This document shows, piece by piece, positions 1 through 8,757 of a DNA stretch of 64,000 bases. The stretch comes from Pseudomonas koreensis (GTDB lineage Bacteria; Pseudomonadota; Gammaproteobacteria; Pseudomonadales; Pseudomonadaceae). Positions within the stretch are counted from its first letter, which is position 1; the number at the start of each line of letters is the position of its first letter. A program made the translations under genes and the position numbers. Under the pieces are notes generated by a model. It was not told the DNA's origin and searched no databases. It saw nothing but the letters and a program-made list of their open reading frames with translations. The stretch covers positions 3,597,501-3,661,500 of the forward strand of contig NZ_JALJWP010000001.1 of the NCBI RefSeq assembly GCF_024169245.1, read 5' to 3'.

Positions 1-87
1 GTAGCGGATGAGATAAAACGGGTGCGCAAAGCGGCGCGGGCGGAGCATGGGTGGATTATGGATACCTATCTGCTGCGCAAGCCTTGA
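1..87 (+). CDS. C-terminal tail of an unidentified protein (partial)
   Basis: Reading from base 1 gives an open frame of 28 codons closed by TGA, ending in ...MDTYLLRKP. The gene starts outside the window, so its start and family cannot be judged. The frame is plausible because it carries normal Pseudomonas codon use and stops just before a REPIN, which in this genome sits between genes. I do not recognise the family. A chance frame cannot be excluded. Confidence 0.45.
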   Translation, partial: VADEIKRVRKAARAEHGWIMDTYLLRKP

Positions 88-105
88 GTGGTTGGCGCCT
101 GAACA

Positions 106-183
106 AGCGCTTTCGCGAGCAGGCTCGCTCCCACAGGGAAATGCGTTGCAGAATGTGGGAGCGAGCCTGCTCGCGAAGGGGCC
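106..183. repeat. REPIN (REP doublet)
   Basis: Two inverted copies of the REP core GGGAGCGAGCCTGCTCGCG flank a short spacer. Here the CCCACAG ends face each other, the opposite arrangement to most REPINs in the window, where the CTCGCGA ends face inward. Intergenic, between the partial gene and the atoB terminator. Confidence 0.85.
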
Positions 184-210
184 AGAACATTCACCACCGA
201 TTGTAGGCAG

Positions 211-256
211 GCAAAAAGAAACCCGGTGCAACGCAAATCGCACCGGGTTTTTTGTT
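211..256 (-). terminator. Bidirectional rho-independent terminator after atoB
   Basis: An ACCCGGTGC / GCACCGGGT hairpin is flanked by an A-rich run on the left and a T-run on the right, so it can act on both strands. It lies about 50 bases past the stop codon of the thiolase gene and would end the CoA-transferase operon. Confidence 0.8.
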
Positions 257-306
257 GCCAGCCAACGGCGGATGTCGTGGATCCGCCGTCAACCTTGAAC
301 TCCGTA

Positions 307-1488
307 TCAGGCGCGTTCCAGCGCCAAAGCCACACCCTGACCGCCGCCAATGCACAAGGTCGCCAGACCTTTTTTCGCATCGCGCTTGAGCATTTCGTGC
401 AGCAAGGTCACCAGCACGCGGCAGCCCGATGCGCCGATCGGGTGACCAAGAGCGATGGCGCCGCCGTTGACGTTGACCTTGTCCAGATCCCATTGCAGGT
501 CCTTGGCCACGGCCAGCGATTGTGCGGCGAACGCTTCGTTGGCTTCGATCAGGTCGAGCTGGTCGATGCTCCAGCCGGCCTTGTCGAGGCAGCGGCGGGT
601 GGCAGATACCGGGCCGATGCCCATGATCGCCGGATCGACGCCCGCGTTGGCGTAGGCAGCGATTCTGGCCAGAACCGGCAGGCCGAGGGCTTTGGCTTTT
701 TCGGCACTCATCAGAATCACGGCGGCGGCACCGTCGTTGAGCGAGGAGGCGTTGCCAGCGGTGACGCTGCCGTCCTTTTTGAACGCCGGGCGCAGCTTCG
801 CCAGGGATTCGGCGGTGGTGTCGCCCCGTGGCTGCTCGTCGACCTTGAACGCGACCGGATCACCCTTGCGCTGGGGAATCAGGATCGGGGTGATTTCATC
901 GACGAAGCGCCCGGCTTCAATCGCGGCGGCAGCTTTCTGCTGGGAAGCCGCAGCAAAGGCGTCCTGCTGTTCGCGGCTGATCTGGTATTTGTCGACCAGA
1001 TTCTCGGCAGTGATGCCCATGTGGTAATCATTGAACGCATCCCACAGGCCATCGCTGATCATGGTGTCGACGATTTGCGCGTGGCCCATGCGCAGGCCGG
1101 TGCGGGCGCCCGGCATGATGTAGTTGGACAGGCTCATGTTCTCCTGACCGCCGGCAATGATCACCTCGGCGTCGCCGCAGCGGATTGCCTGCGCACCCAG
1201 ATGCAGAGCCTTGAGGCCGGAACCGCAGACCTTGTTCAGAGTCATCGCCGGTACCGCGTGAGGCAGGCCGGCCTTGATCGCGGCCTGACGTGCCGGGTTC
1301 TGCCCGGCGCCGGCTGTCAGCACCTGGCCCATGATCACTTCATCGACCTGCGCACCGTCCAGGCCGGTCTGCTCAAGCAACTGGCGGATCACCGCCGCGC
1401 CTAGATCTACCGCGGATACATTGGCCAGGGAGCCCTGAAAACTGCCGATCGCGGTACGCGTGGCGGCAACAATGACGACGTCTTGCAT
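307..1488 (-). CDS. atoB: Acetyl-CoA C-acetyltransferase (thiolase)
   Basis: A 393-aa degradative/biosynthetic thiolase that interconverts two acetyl-CoA and acetoacetyl-CoA in the cytoplasm. The whole family signature is present: nucleophile Cys88 in NKVCGSG, His349 in GHPIGASG and Cys379 in CIGGGQG. I chose the ATG at 1488, since GAGG lies about 10 bases upstream. An in-frame start at 1503 would overlap the preceding gene and lacks a better ribosome site. It is the last gene of a three-gene operon, 11 bases after the CoA-transferase B subunit. The order CoA-transferase A, B, thiolase fits the cleavage of 3-ketoacids such as acetoacetate or dehydrocarnitine into acetyl-CoA. The family is certain; the in vivo substrate is inferred. 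Confidence 0.95.
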   Translation of the reverse strand: MQDVVIVAATRTAIGSFQGSLANVSAVDLGAAVIRQLLEQTGLDGAQVDEVIMGQVLTAGAGQNPARQAAIKAGLPHAVPAMTLNKVCGSGLKALHLGAQAIRCGDAEVIIAGGQENMSLSNYIMPGARTGLRMGHAQIVDTMISDGLWDAFNDYHMGITAENLVDKYQISREQQDAFAAASQQKAAAAIEAGRFVDEITPILIPQRKGDPVAFKVDEQPRGDTTAESLAKLRPAFKKDGSVTAGNASSLNDGAAAVILMSAEKAKALGLPVLARIAAYANAGVDPAIMGIGPVSATRRCLDKAGWSIDQLDLIEANEAFAAQSLAVAKDLQWDLDKVNVNGGAIALGHPIGASGCRVLVTLLHEMLKRDAKKGLATLCIGGGQGVALALERA

Positions 1489-1499
1489 TTTCGAATTCC

Positions 1500-2165
1500 T
1501 CACTGGGCAGCGAACTGCATTTCCGGTACGTGATCCGGGACGATCAGTTTACCAGCGGTTTTGGCGACGATTTCTTCAACGCTGACGCCAGGTGCGCGTT
1601 CCTTGAGGACAAAAGCGCCATTTTCGATTTCCAGATAGGCGAGGTCGGTCAGCACGCGCTTGATGCAGCCGGCGCCGGTCAGCGGCAGGCTGCATTTGGC
1701 CAGCAGCTTGGATTCACCGTCCTTGGACGCGTGGGTCATGATGACAATGATGTTGTCGGCACCGGCCACCAGGTCCATGGCGCCGCCCATGCCCTTGACC
1801 AGTTTGCCGGGGATCATCCACGAAGCGATGTTGCCTTCGACGTCGACTTCGAACGCGCCGAGTACGGTCAGGTCGACATGGCCGCCGCGGATCATCGCGA
1901 AGGATTCGGCGGAATTGAAGATCGACGCGCCGATCCGCGCCGTCACCGTTTGTTTGCCGGCGTTGATCATGTCGGCATCGATGGTTTCTTCGGTCGGGAA
2001 CGGACCCATGCCGAGCAAACCGTTTTCCGATTGCAGCATGACTTCCATGCCTTCGGGGATGTAGTTGGCGACCAGGGTCGGAATGCCGATGCCGAGATTG
2101 ACGTAGTAGCCGTCCTGCATTTCGCGGGCGACGCGTTGAGCCATTTGTTCGCGGGTAAGTGCCAT
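1500..2165 (-). CDS. dhcB: 3-oxoacid CoA-transferase, subunit B
   Basis: A 221-aa beta subunit of a family I CoA-transferase, which moves CoA from a donor such as succinyl-CoA to a 3-ketoacid. The catalytic glutamate of this family lies in the SENGLLG motif, here Glu47. The N-terminal [11 protein letters not shown] segment is also typical. It starts 24 bases after subunit A and is followed 11 bases later by the thiolase, so the three are almost surely one transcript. In P. aeruginosa the same order (PA1998-PA2001, from memory) is the dhcR-dhcA-dhcB-atoB region for dehydrocarnitine. An acetoacetate transferase (AtoA/ScoB) is an equally good label from sequence alone. Confidence 0.92.
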   Translation of the reverse strand: MALTREQMAQRVAREMQDGYYVNLGIGIPTLVANYIPEGMEVMLQSENGLLGMGPFPTEETIDADMINAGKQTVTARIGASIFNSAESFAMIRGGHVDLTVLGAFEVDVEGNIASWMIPGKLVKGMGGAMDLVAGADNIIVIMTHASKDGESKLLAKCSLPLTGAGCIKRVLTDLAYLEIENGAFVLKERAPGVSVEEIVAKTAGKLIVPDHVPEMQFAAQ

Positions 2166-2189
2166 GTTGTTGTTCTCCGTAGGCCTGAA

Positions 2190-2888
2190 TTATTTGCGGA
2201 TGGTGCGTTGTTCGATGCGTTTTTCGAACGTGCCGCAAATGACCCGGTCGACGTAGATGCCCGGGGTGTGGATCTGCGTCGGGTCGAGTTCGCCGGGTTC
2301 GACGATTTCTTCGACTTCGACCACGGTGATCTTGCCGGCGGTCGCGGCCAGCGGATTGAAGTTCTGCGCAGTATGGCGGTAAACGACGTTACCGAAATGG
2401 TCGGCCTTCCAGCCTTTGACGATGGCGAAGTCGCCAGTGATGGATTCTTCCATCAGGTACTTGCGACCCTTGAATTCGCGCACTTCCTTGCCTTCGGCGA
2501 CCGGAGTGCCGACGCCGGTGGCGGTGAAGAACGCCGGAATGCCGGCGCCGCCCGCGCGCATCTTCTCGGCGAGGGTGCCTTGCGGGGTGAGGATGACTTC
2601 GATCTCGCCCTTGAGCAGTTGCTCTTCGAACAGTTTGTTTTCGCCAACGTACGAGGCGATGACTTTGCTGATCTGCCGGTCGGTGAGCAGCACGCCAAGG
2701 CCGAAACCGTCGACGCCGCAGTTGTTGGAAACGACAGTGAGGTCGCGGGTGCCCTTGCGCTTGATCTCGGCGATCAGGTTTTCCGGAATGCCGCACAGAC
2801 CGAAGCCGCCGGCAATGACGGTCATGCCGTCTTCCAGCCCGGCCATCGCTTCCTCGTAGGAACTCACACGCTTGTCGAAACCTGCCAT
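2190..2888 (-). CDS. dhcA: 3-oxoacid CoA-transferase, subunit A
   Basis: A 232-aa alpha subunit of the same CoA-transferase. The N-terminal glycine-rich CoA-binding signature [12 protein letters not shown] is clear. The ATG at 2888 is preceded by AAGAGG at ideal distance; a GTG two codons upstream is less likely. It is the first gene of the operon dhcA-dhcB-atoB and is divergent from a LysR gene that begins about 250 bases away. That arrangement usually means the LysR protein controls the operon. DhcA (dehydrocarnitine) or AtoD/ScoA (acetoacetate) cannot be separated from sequence alone. Confidence 0.92.
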   Translation of the reverse strand: MAGFDKRVSSYEEAMAGLEDGMTVIAGGFGLCGIPENLIAEIKRKGTRDLTVVSNNCGVDGFGLGVLLTDRQISKVIASYVGENKLFEEQLLKGEIEVILTPQGTLAEKMRAGGAGIPAFFTATGVGTPVAEGKEVREFKGRKYLMEESITGDFAIVKGWKADHFGNVVYRHTAQNFNPLAATAGKITVVEVEEIVEPGELDPTQIHTPGIYVDRVICGTFEKRIEQRTIRK

Positions 2889-3017
2889 AGGCACCTCTTT
2901 TATTATTTGCGGGCGGCTGGCTAGCCGAATGATCGGAGTGTCTCTCCGTGGGATATATTTGTTAAGTTGATTTTTGCGGTGGATTGATTGATAAAGCTCA
3001 ATAGTTCAACGCCTCGA

Positions 3018-3122
3018 TGATCGTTCCCACGCTCCTGCGTGGGAATGCAGACCGTGACGCTCCGCGTCACTGGACGCGGAGCGTCCCTAGAGGCATTCCC
3101 ACGCGGAGCATGGGAACGATCA
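3018..3122. repeat. Compound inverted repeat, GATCGTTCCCACGC type
   Basis: The outer arms GATCGTTCCCACGC and its reverse complement enclose a second inverted pair (GACGCTCCGCGTC / GACGCGGAGCGTC). A second copy lies between pepN and katG at 53278-53387. This copy sits in the divergent promoter region of dhcA and the LysR gene, ending 16 bases before the LysR start codon, so it lies in that gene's leader. Confidence 0.8.
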
Positions 3123-3138
3123 CTGGAGCAACGCGACC

Positions 3139-4074
3139 ATGACAATCAAACAGATCCGTGCGTTTCTCGCCGTGGCCCACAGCTTGAGTTTCGCCGTCGC
3201 TTGCGAGCGCCTGCACCTGTCCCAGTCGGCGTTGAGCCTGACCATCAAAGCGCTGGAGGAGGGCTTGGGCGGGCGATTGTTCAGCCGCAATACGCGCAAC
3301 GTCGCGCTGACCCCGGAAGGCGAATCCCTGCTGCCGCTGGCGCGCCGGTTGATCGCCGACTGGGACAACGCTGAAGACGAGATGCGTCAGCGTTTCAGCC
3401 TGCAACGCGGGCGCGTGACGCTGGCGGCGATGCCGTCGTTTGCCGGCAATCTGCTGCCGCCGATCCTCAAGAGCTTTCGCGCGCGTTATCCGAACGTCAA
3501 CGTGACGGTCAACGACGTGATCAATGAACAAGTCCTGGAAATGGTCCGCGACCGGCAGGTCGAACTCGGCGTCGCGTTCGCGCCGATGCAGAGCACGTCG
3601 ATGATGTTCACTCCGTTGTATGTCGACCGCTTTGTCGCGGTGGTGCCAGCGGATTCAGCGCTGGCCGATCGCGTCGACATCGATTGGCAGACCTTGTTGC
3701 AGGAACCGTTCATCACCCTGCAGCGGCCATCGACCGTGCGAGTCATGCTTGAAGAGCATTTGCAGGCACGCGGAATGAAGTTGCCGGTGGAGTTCGAGAG
3801 TCATCAATTGGCGACGGTCGGCCGCATGGTCGCCAGCGGGCTCGGGGTCAGCGCGGTGCCGGCATTGTGTGCGGGCCAGATGCGCGAGCTTGGCGCGCAC
3901 TGCCTGACCCTGGTTGATTCGGTGGAGCGGGCGATTGGTGTGTTGACCGAGCCGGGCAATGAATTGTCGGCGGCGGCGCAGGCGTTGTTCGAGATTCTCA
4001 AGGCTGAAGATCTGCAGCGCCAGTTCGATCTCCCCCTCACCCCGGGAGCGCGGAAACAGAGCGCCGAACGCTGA
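3139..4074 (+). CDS. LysR-family transcriptional regulator (DhcR-like)
   Basis: A 311-aa LysR-type regulator. Residues 1-60 form the winged helix-turn-helix (MTIKQIRAFLAVA, then SQSALSLTIKALEEGLGG) and the rest the two-lobed inducer-binding domain. It is transcribed away from the CoA-transferase operon and most likely activates it in response to a ketoacid or CoA intermediate. A GGAG precedes the ATG by about 11 bases. The C-terminal end runs into an SPxTPGARKQ sequence whose DNA resembles the CCCCTCACCCC repeat seen at 36320, so the last few codons may be repeat-derived. Confidence 0.9.
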   Translation: MTIKQIRAFLAVAHSLSFAVACERLHLSQSALSLTIKALEEGLGGRLFSRNTRNVALTPEGESLLPLARRLIADWDNAEDEMRQRFSLQRGRVTLAAMPSFAGNLLPPILKSFRARYPNVNVTVNDVINEQVLEMVRDRQVELGVAFAPMQSTSMMFTPLYVDRFVAVVPADSALADRVDIDWQTLLQEPFITLQRPSTVRVMLEEHLQARGMKLPVEFESHQLATVGRMVASGLGVSAVPALCAGQMRELGAHCLTLVDSVERAIGVLTEPGNELSAAAQALFEILKAEDLQRQFDLPLTPGARKQSAER

Positions 4075-4079
4075 TTCAG

Positions 4080-4104
4080 TGTGGGAGCGAGCTTGCTCGC
4101 GAAG
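4080..4104. repeat. Single REP core
   Basis: One copy of the GTGGGAGCGAGCTTGCTCGCGA core sits between the convergent LysR gene and the alkA-like gene. No inverted partner is present nearby. Confidence 0.7.
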
Positions 4105-4118
4105 AACGATAACGCGGC

Positions 4119-4736
4119 CTAACCCTTGGCCACCCGCCACAGATACCAGGCCGCCACCGTCCGATACGGGCTCCACGCCCGTCCAATCTCGATTATCTGT
4201 TTGCGCGTCGGCTGCACGTCCAGCCCCTTCAAACGCCGGTAACCCTCACGCACACCGAAGTCATCAGCCGGCAGGATGTCCATGCGTTCCAGGCTGTAGA
4301 TCAGCAGCATCTCCACGGTCCAGCGGCCGACGCCGCGCAGACTGGTCAGACGTTCGATCAGGGTTTCATCGTCCATGACCCGCGCCGTCGGGTAATCCGG
4401 CACCACGCCGTCCAGCGTCGCCTGGGCAATCCCTTGAATCGTCGCAATCTTGCTCGCCGAAAAACCACAAGCACGCAGTTGCTCGACCTCACTCGACAGA
4501 ATCTGCTCCGGACGCGGAAATGCCTGTCCGGGAAACAACCCCACCAGACGCCCGAGAATCGCATCGCCAGCCTTGGCGTGCAGTTGCTGATAGGCAATCG
4601 CGCGCAACAGCGACTCATACGGATCCCGCGCCGGGTGCGGCTGATGCAGGCACGGGCCCACGGCACGGATATGGCGCTGCCAGTCAGTGTCTATTGCGGC
4701 GAGAAAGGCGCTGGCCGCGTCGTACGCGTCAGTCAT
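4119..4736 (-). CDS. DNA-3-methyladenine glycosylase II (HhH-GPD)
   Basis: A 205-aa DNA glycosylase of the AlkA/HhH-GPD superfamily that cuts alkylated purines from DNA to start base excision repair. The hairpin-helix-hairpin reads LTSLRGVGRWTVEMLL at about residues 130-145. It is followed by LPADDFGVREG, in which Asp159 matches the catalytic Asp of AlkA. It lacks the N-terminal extra domain of E. coli AlkA and is the short form common in Pseudomonas. It lies 58 bases after ada on the same strand, so the two probably form an alkylation-response operon. Confidence 0.9.
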   Translation of the reverse strand: MTDAYDAASAFLAAIDTDWQRHIRAVGPCLHQPHPARDPYESLLRAIAYQQLHAKAGDAILGRLVGLFPGQAFPRPEQILSSEVEQLRACGFSASKIATIQGIAQATLDGVVPDYPTARVMDDETLIERLTSLRGVGRWTVEMLLIYSLERMDILPADDFGVREGYRRLKGLDVQPTRKQIIEIGRAWSPYRTVAAWYLWRVAKG

Positions 4737-4794
4737 GCTGCCGTGGGTCGAGCGTAATCATTGAAATCCCTTGTCGCTTGATCAATCGAATGCT

Positions 4795-5877
4795 TCAGAA
4801 AGCCAGTTGCTGAGTCATTTGCAGCGCAGCGTTTTCCAGCCTGAGCAAAAACGCCTTGCGCGGCTGTCCGCCACCATAGCCGGTCAGCGAACCGTCCGCG
4901 CCGATCACTCGATGACAGGGCACCACGATCGACAGGCGATTGTGCCCGTTGGCCAGGCCTACCGCACGGCTGGCGCCGGGTTTGCCCAGCGCGGCGGCGA
5001 TAGCGCCGTAAGTGCTGGTGTGGCCGTAGGGGATTTGCAGCAGCGCCGCCCACACCTCGCGGGCAAAAGCGCTGCCGGGCAGGTGCAACGGCACGCTGAA
5101 TTGCGTGAGTTTGCCGGCAAAATAATCCGCCAGTTGCACCTCGATCTGCTGCAAGTGGACGTTGTGCCCCGGCGCGACCGCGTAGCCATAACGGTTCTGC
5201 AGCGCTTCGACTTCACGGGTCAGCGCCGGACGATCAAGAAACTCCAGCAGCACCAGCCCACGGCGCTCGGCCATGGCGATCATCGGCCCCAGCGGCGTGG
5301 TCAGGCGGGTGAACAGCAACGGCTCACTGTTGGCGGCGCGGCCCGGGGTGATGTGGAAGGATTTCTGAAACGCGTCGCGAAAACCGCTGAGCGATTCATA
5401 GCCGGAGTCGAATGCGGCATGATCGATCGACGTGCCTTGCCTGATTCCGCCCAGGGCCCTGCCGAGGCGGCGGGTACGCAGCCAAGCGTGGAAGGTCATG
5501 CCGAAGTGCTGCTTGAACCAGCGCCGCAGCTTCAGCGGCTCGATGCCTTCGGCGAGCAATTGTGCATCGCTCCAGCGCCGTTCGGGATCCGCGTCTACCG
5601 CGTTGAGCAGGCGCTGCACCCAGTCCGGCGCGATGGCCGCGGCGTCCAGCGGTTTGCAGCGCAGGCAGGCGCGGTAACCGGCGCACAGGCATTCGTCGGC
5701 GTGGGCGAAGAATTCGACATTTTCCGGTTTCGGCTTGCGTGCCGTGCAGCTGGGGCGGCAGAAAATCCCGGTGGTTTTCACCGCCGTGAAGAATACGCCT
5801 TCGTAGGCAGAGTCGCGTTCGAGCATGGCGCGAACCATTTCGGCGTGGGGTGGCAGGACAGCGGCTGGTATGTTCAT
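4795..5877 (-). CDS. ada: Bifunctional Ada: methyl-DNA repair and transcription activator
   Basis: A 360-aa Ada protein with three parts. The N-terminal zinc domain holds four cysteines (Cys40, Cys44, Cys71, Cys74), with Cys40 the acceptor of methyl from phosphotriesters. An AraC-type HTH follows at about 85-180. The C-terminal O6-methylguanine methyltransferase has acceptor Cys321 in PCHRV. Self-methylation turns the protein into an activator of its own gene and of alkA. The start at 5877 (MNIPAAVL) fits the family length; an upstream start would add 12 residues. The next gene on the strand is the AlkA-like glycosylase. Confidence 0.95.
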   Translation of the reverse strand: MNIPAAVLPPHAEMVRAMLERDSAYEGVFFTAVKTTGIFCRPSCTARKPKPENVEFFAHADECLCAGYRACLRCKPLDAAAIAPDWVQRLLNAVDADPERRWSDAQLLAEGIEPLKLRRWFKQHFGMTFHAWLRTRRLGRALGGIRQGTSIDHAAFDSGYESLSGFRDAFQKSFHITPGRAANSEPLLFTRLTTPLGPMIAMAERRGLVLLEFLDRPALTREVEALQNRYGYAVAPGHNVHLQQIEVQLADYFAGKLTQFSVPLHLPGSAFAREVWAALLQIPYGHTSTYGAIAAALGKPGASRAVGLANGHNRLSIVVPCHRVIGADGSLTGYGGGQPRKAFLLRLENAALQMTQQLAF

Positions 5878-5986
5878 GGCCTGAGAGTAAATCCGCTTTG
5901 TCGATGGCTCCACCGAAAAATCGACAGTGAATTTTTTCGCTGGTGCAGCACAATGAGCGGGTCGCCGCTTTCAAGGAAGCCAACCC

Positions 5987-6418
5987 ATGCATCCGTTTTC
6001 CATTCAGCGCATCGATCACATCGTCCTGCGCGTCGCCGACCTGCAACGCAGCATCGATTTCTACGCCAGGGTATTTGGCGCCGAGGTGGTCAGGCATAAC
6101 CAGCCGCTGGGGCTGGTGCACTTGCGGGCCGGCACGTCGATGATCGATCTGGTCGACCTGGCGGGCGAACTCGGGCGCAAGGGCGGCGGCGCGGCTGAGG
6201 CGCAGAAACGCAATGTTGATCACTTCTGCCTGCGCATCGAGCCGTTCGACGAAGCCGCGCTCATCGCTCACCTGCAGTCGTTCGGGTTGACCGTGGAGCG
6301 AGCCGCCAGACGTTTCGGTGCTGAGGGTTACGGCCTGTCGCTGTACTGTTTCGACCCGGACGGCAATCAGGTCGAACTCAAAGGCCCGTCCGAGACCGCT
6401 CAGCCAGCCGTTTCCTGA
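5987..6418 (+). CDS. VOC-family protein (glyoxalase/dioxygenase fold)
   Basis: A 143-aa single VOC module. It has the usual two beta-alpha-beta-beta-beta halves: RIDHIVLRVADLQRSIDFYARVFG at the start and NVDHFCLRIEPFDEAALIAHL in the middle, ending YCFDPDGNQVELKG. His and Glu residues in HIVLR, DHFCLR and QVELKG are at the metal-ligand positions of this fold. The substrate is not readable from sequence; the family includes lactoylglutathione lyases, fosfomycin-type thiol transferases and ring-cleaving enzymes. It is divergent from ada and its end overlaps the 3' end of the ybdK-like gene by 19 bases. Confidence 0.85.
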   Translation: MHPFSIQRIDHIVLRVADLQRSIDFYARVFGAEVVRHNQPLGLVHLRAGTSMIDLVDLAGELGRKGGGAAEAQKRNVDHFCLRIEPFDEAALIAHLQSFGLTVERAARRFGAEGYGLSLYCFDPDGNQVELKGPSETAQPAVS

Positions 6419-7518
6419 AGCAACAGTTCGGTCACTTGCGCCAGGGCCGAGCGGCCGTTTTGCGGCTGTTCAGACGCCAGGTTGAACAGCGCCAGTTGCC
6501 GATCGGCGCTGTTGCCGCTGTCAATGATCGCCCGCGCACGTTCGAACAATTGCGCCGCGCCCAATGCCTGCGCGGTCTCGGCAAAACGCTGCTCGGCCAG
6601 TTCCAGCCACTGCGCGGTCGAACAGTCACCGTCGATGCCTTCGACCAGAAAGCGCGCATGAATGCCCAAGCGTTTGGCCCGCCAGCGGTTCTCTTCCAGC
6701 ATCGAACGCGCGGTCTGGTCGTACAGCAGACCGGGGCGCCGCTGTGCACTGGCATGAGCCACCACTACGCGAAAAAACGCCGCGAGCGTCAGCGCGACAT
6801 CGACCCGCGGGCAAGCGTCGGTCATGCGCAGTTCGAGAGTCGGAAAGCGCGCGGCCGGACGAACACCCCACCAACACTCGCTCGGCTGAGTGATCGCGCC
6901 GATGCGCGTGAGAAACGCCAGGTGCTCGTCGTAATGGCGCTGATCGGCAAACAGCGGCGGGATGCCCATGCGGGGCCATTCGTCGCAGGCCGTCTGCCGG
7001 TAGCTCATGAAACCGCTGGCGGCGCCATCCCAGATTGGTGACGAACAGCTCAGCGCCAACAGGAGCGGCGTCCACGGCAGTACTTCGTTCATCACCGCAA
7101 TGCGATCCAGCGGCTCGACCACCTCGACGTGCACATGCAGTCCCGACAACACGCTGCGCCGGGCAACATGGCCGTAGCGCTCGAACAGATATTGGAAATG
7201 TTCCTCGTCGGTCGGCACCTGCTCGCGCCAATCGGCCAGCGGATGACTGCCGGCGCTGAGCACGCCCAGGCCAAACGGTTCGAGGACTGCTCCCAAGGCC
7301 TGACGGCTGCCACGGAGAAAGTCGCCGGCATGCAGAAAGTCGCTGAACACCGGCGAGGCCACCTCGATCTGCCCCTGAAACATCTCCGTGGCAAACCACA
7401 CACCCAGCGCCCCCCGGCAAGCCTCGATCGCCTGTGGTGGCGGGCTGCCGACCATGCGCAGGGTCTGCAGATCAGTGAGGAAATACTCTTCCTCGATACC
7501 GAATCGCGGATGGCTCAT
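6400..7518 (-). CDS. Carboxylate-amine ligase, YbdK/GCS2 family
   Basis: A 372-aa member of glutamate-cysteine ligase family 2. It begins MSHPRFGIEEEYFL, whose GIEEEYF is the signature of the ATP-grasp-like glutamine synthetase fold, and continues with GLHVHVEV and LELRMTDACP, both typical. YbdK proteins show weak gamma-glutamylcysteine ligase activity in vitro, but their true role is unsettled; classic GshA is a different gene. The start at 7518 was preferred because the family begins at this motif; a longer frame to 7689 has no family-like sequence. It is monocistronic and convergent with the VOC gene. Confidence 0.88.
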   Translation of the reverse strand: MSHPRFGIEEEYFLTDLQTLRMVGSPPPQAIEACRGALGVWFATEMFQGQIEVASPVFSDFLHAGDFLRGSRQALGAVLEPFGLGVLSAGSHPLADWREQVPTDEEHFQYLFERYGHVARRSVLSGLHVHVEVVEPLDRIAVMNEVLPWTPLLLALSCSSPIWDGAASGFMSYRQTACDEWPRMGIPPLFADQRHYDEHLAFLTRIGAITQPSECWWGVRPAARFPTLELRMTDACPRVDVALTLAAFFRVVVAHASAQRRPGLLYDQTARSMLEENRWRAKRLGIHARFLVEGIDGDCSTAQWLELAEQRFAETAQALGAAQLFERARAIIDSGNSADRQLALFNLASEQPQNGRSALAQVTELLLQETAG

Positions 7519-7676
7519 GGCGGTGCTCGAGTGAGTGTTTCTGTTGAGAACAGTCCGCAGTAGTGGTGGTTCAAGCCAGGCGACCAGTGCCGCGAATGCA
7601 CCGTTGGTCTTGTACATTGCACTTGAGCGGCCAGGGCGTTTCCAAAAAGTCCGATCAACGTTTTCTGGAGGCATAT

Positions 7677-7955
7677 ATGAACCACCCATCCAGCAACGAC
7701 AAAACCCTCGATGACACCGGCAATCCCAACGACGACGGCTTTGCCATCGGTACGGCCGGGCGTGATGAAGATCCCAACGCCACCACCGACTGGGACGTCA
7801 GCCGGGACAGCGAAGATGTCATGACACCGGACGATACTCGCGGTTTGCCCGGTTACCCTGGCGCCGAGCACAGTAACCCGTCAAAACGCAATCCCGACAC
7901 CAGCGTGCCAGCCAACGGTGATCCAGCCGTGCAGAACGACAGCGCCGCTGACTGA
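7677..7955 (+). CDS. Small acidic, probably disordered protein
   Basis: A 92-aa protein with a strong TGGAGG ribosome site seven bases before the ATG. It is rich in Asp, Asn, Pro, Gly, Ser and Thr with almost no large hydrophobics (MNHPSSNDKTLDD... ending AVQNDSAAD), so it is probably unfolded and soluble. No signal peptide, membrane segment or known domain is visible. It stands alone between the ybdK-like gene (divergent) and bphO. Small proteins of this make-up in Pseudomonas are sometimes stress induced, but nothing here shows that. Confidence 0.7.
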   Translation: MNHPSSNDKTLDDTGNPNDDGFAIGTAGRDEDPNATTDWDVSRDSEDVMTPDDTRGLPGYPGAEHSNPSKRNPDTSVPANGDPAVQNDSAAD

Positions 7956-8151
7956 GGCGGTGGAGGGTGGCAGGATAATGGCGTCGGTCGAACTTTTTCG
8001 ATCCGGCGCCACTCTCAACCTGTCATAGGGGCGCGGCTCGACAGAAAAAACGCTTCTGCAGGCTGAAAAAGCCTCGTAGCGTGATAAATTCCCACCCCAC
8101 GTCGTGCCCACCCAGAATGGCCCCTGCCGGGTCCCACCAAGAGCGATCTAC

Positions 8152-8757
8152 ATGCAAGCAAAGGCCCGTGAGGTTTATGTGCCACCGGTGCTGCAGGATC
8201 TGCGGGCCGGCACAGCCGAACTGCACATCGCACTGGAAAAACGCCTTCCTTTTTTCTCCGACACCCTCGATACCCCCGCTTTCGAACGCTTGATGGCGGC
8301 CTATTACGGTTTCTATCAGCCGCTGGAACGGGCGTTGCTGGCCAGCGGGGCGGTGCCGGACGATTTCAACCTGACGCCTCGTCTGAAGGCCGAAACCTTG
8401 CACGCCGACCTGCGCGCGCTGGGCGCGACGGCCAATGACTTGCCGCTGTGCGAAGACTTGCCGGTGATCGACTCCAGCGCCGCCAGCCTTGGGGTTTTGT
8501 ACGTGCTCGAAGGCGCCACTCTCGGCGGGCAGATCCTGCGTCGGGAAATCGCTGCTCGACTGAACCTGGATGCCGACAATGGCGCCGCGTTTCTGGATGT
8601 CTACGGAGCGGCCACCGGGCGGCGCTGGCGCGAGTTCATCGAATACCTGAGCAACCGGCCCATGGATGCCAGCGAACGCGCGGCCGTGGTCAGCGCAGCA
8701 CAAACCACATTCAGCTGTTTCGAGCAGTGGCTCGAGCGCCAGGAGGTACTGGCATGA
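8152..8757 (+). CDS. bphO: Biliverdin-producing heme oxygenase (BphO)
   Basis: A 201-aa heme oxygenase that opens heme to biliverdin, the chromophore of the phytochrome encoded next. TAELHIALEKRLPFF near the N-terminus carries the proximal heme-ligand His, and the distal helix glycine motif appears as SLGVLYVLEGATLGGQIL. The start at 8152 gives the usual family length; an upstream in-frame ATG at 8104 is possible. Its stop overlaps the bphP start by four bases (ATGA), so the two are translationally coupled and made together. Confidence 0.9.
   Translation: MQAKAREVYVPPVLQDLRAGTAELHIALEKRLPFFSDTLDTPAFERLMAAYYGFYQPLERALLASGAVPDDFNLTPRLKAETLHADLRALGATANDLPLCEDLPVIDSSAASLGVLYVLEGATLGGQILRREIAARLNLDADNGAAFLDVYGAATGRRWREFIEYLSNRPMDASERAAVVSAAQTTFSCFEQWLERQEVLA

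Noticed and set aside
5892..5899. Ada box-like AAAGCGGA on the minus strand before ada
   Set aside because: One mismatch to AAAGCGCA, but only about 15 bases before the start codon, too close to be an upstream activator site.
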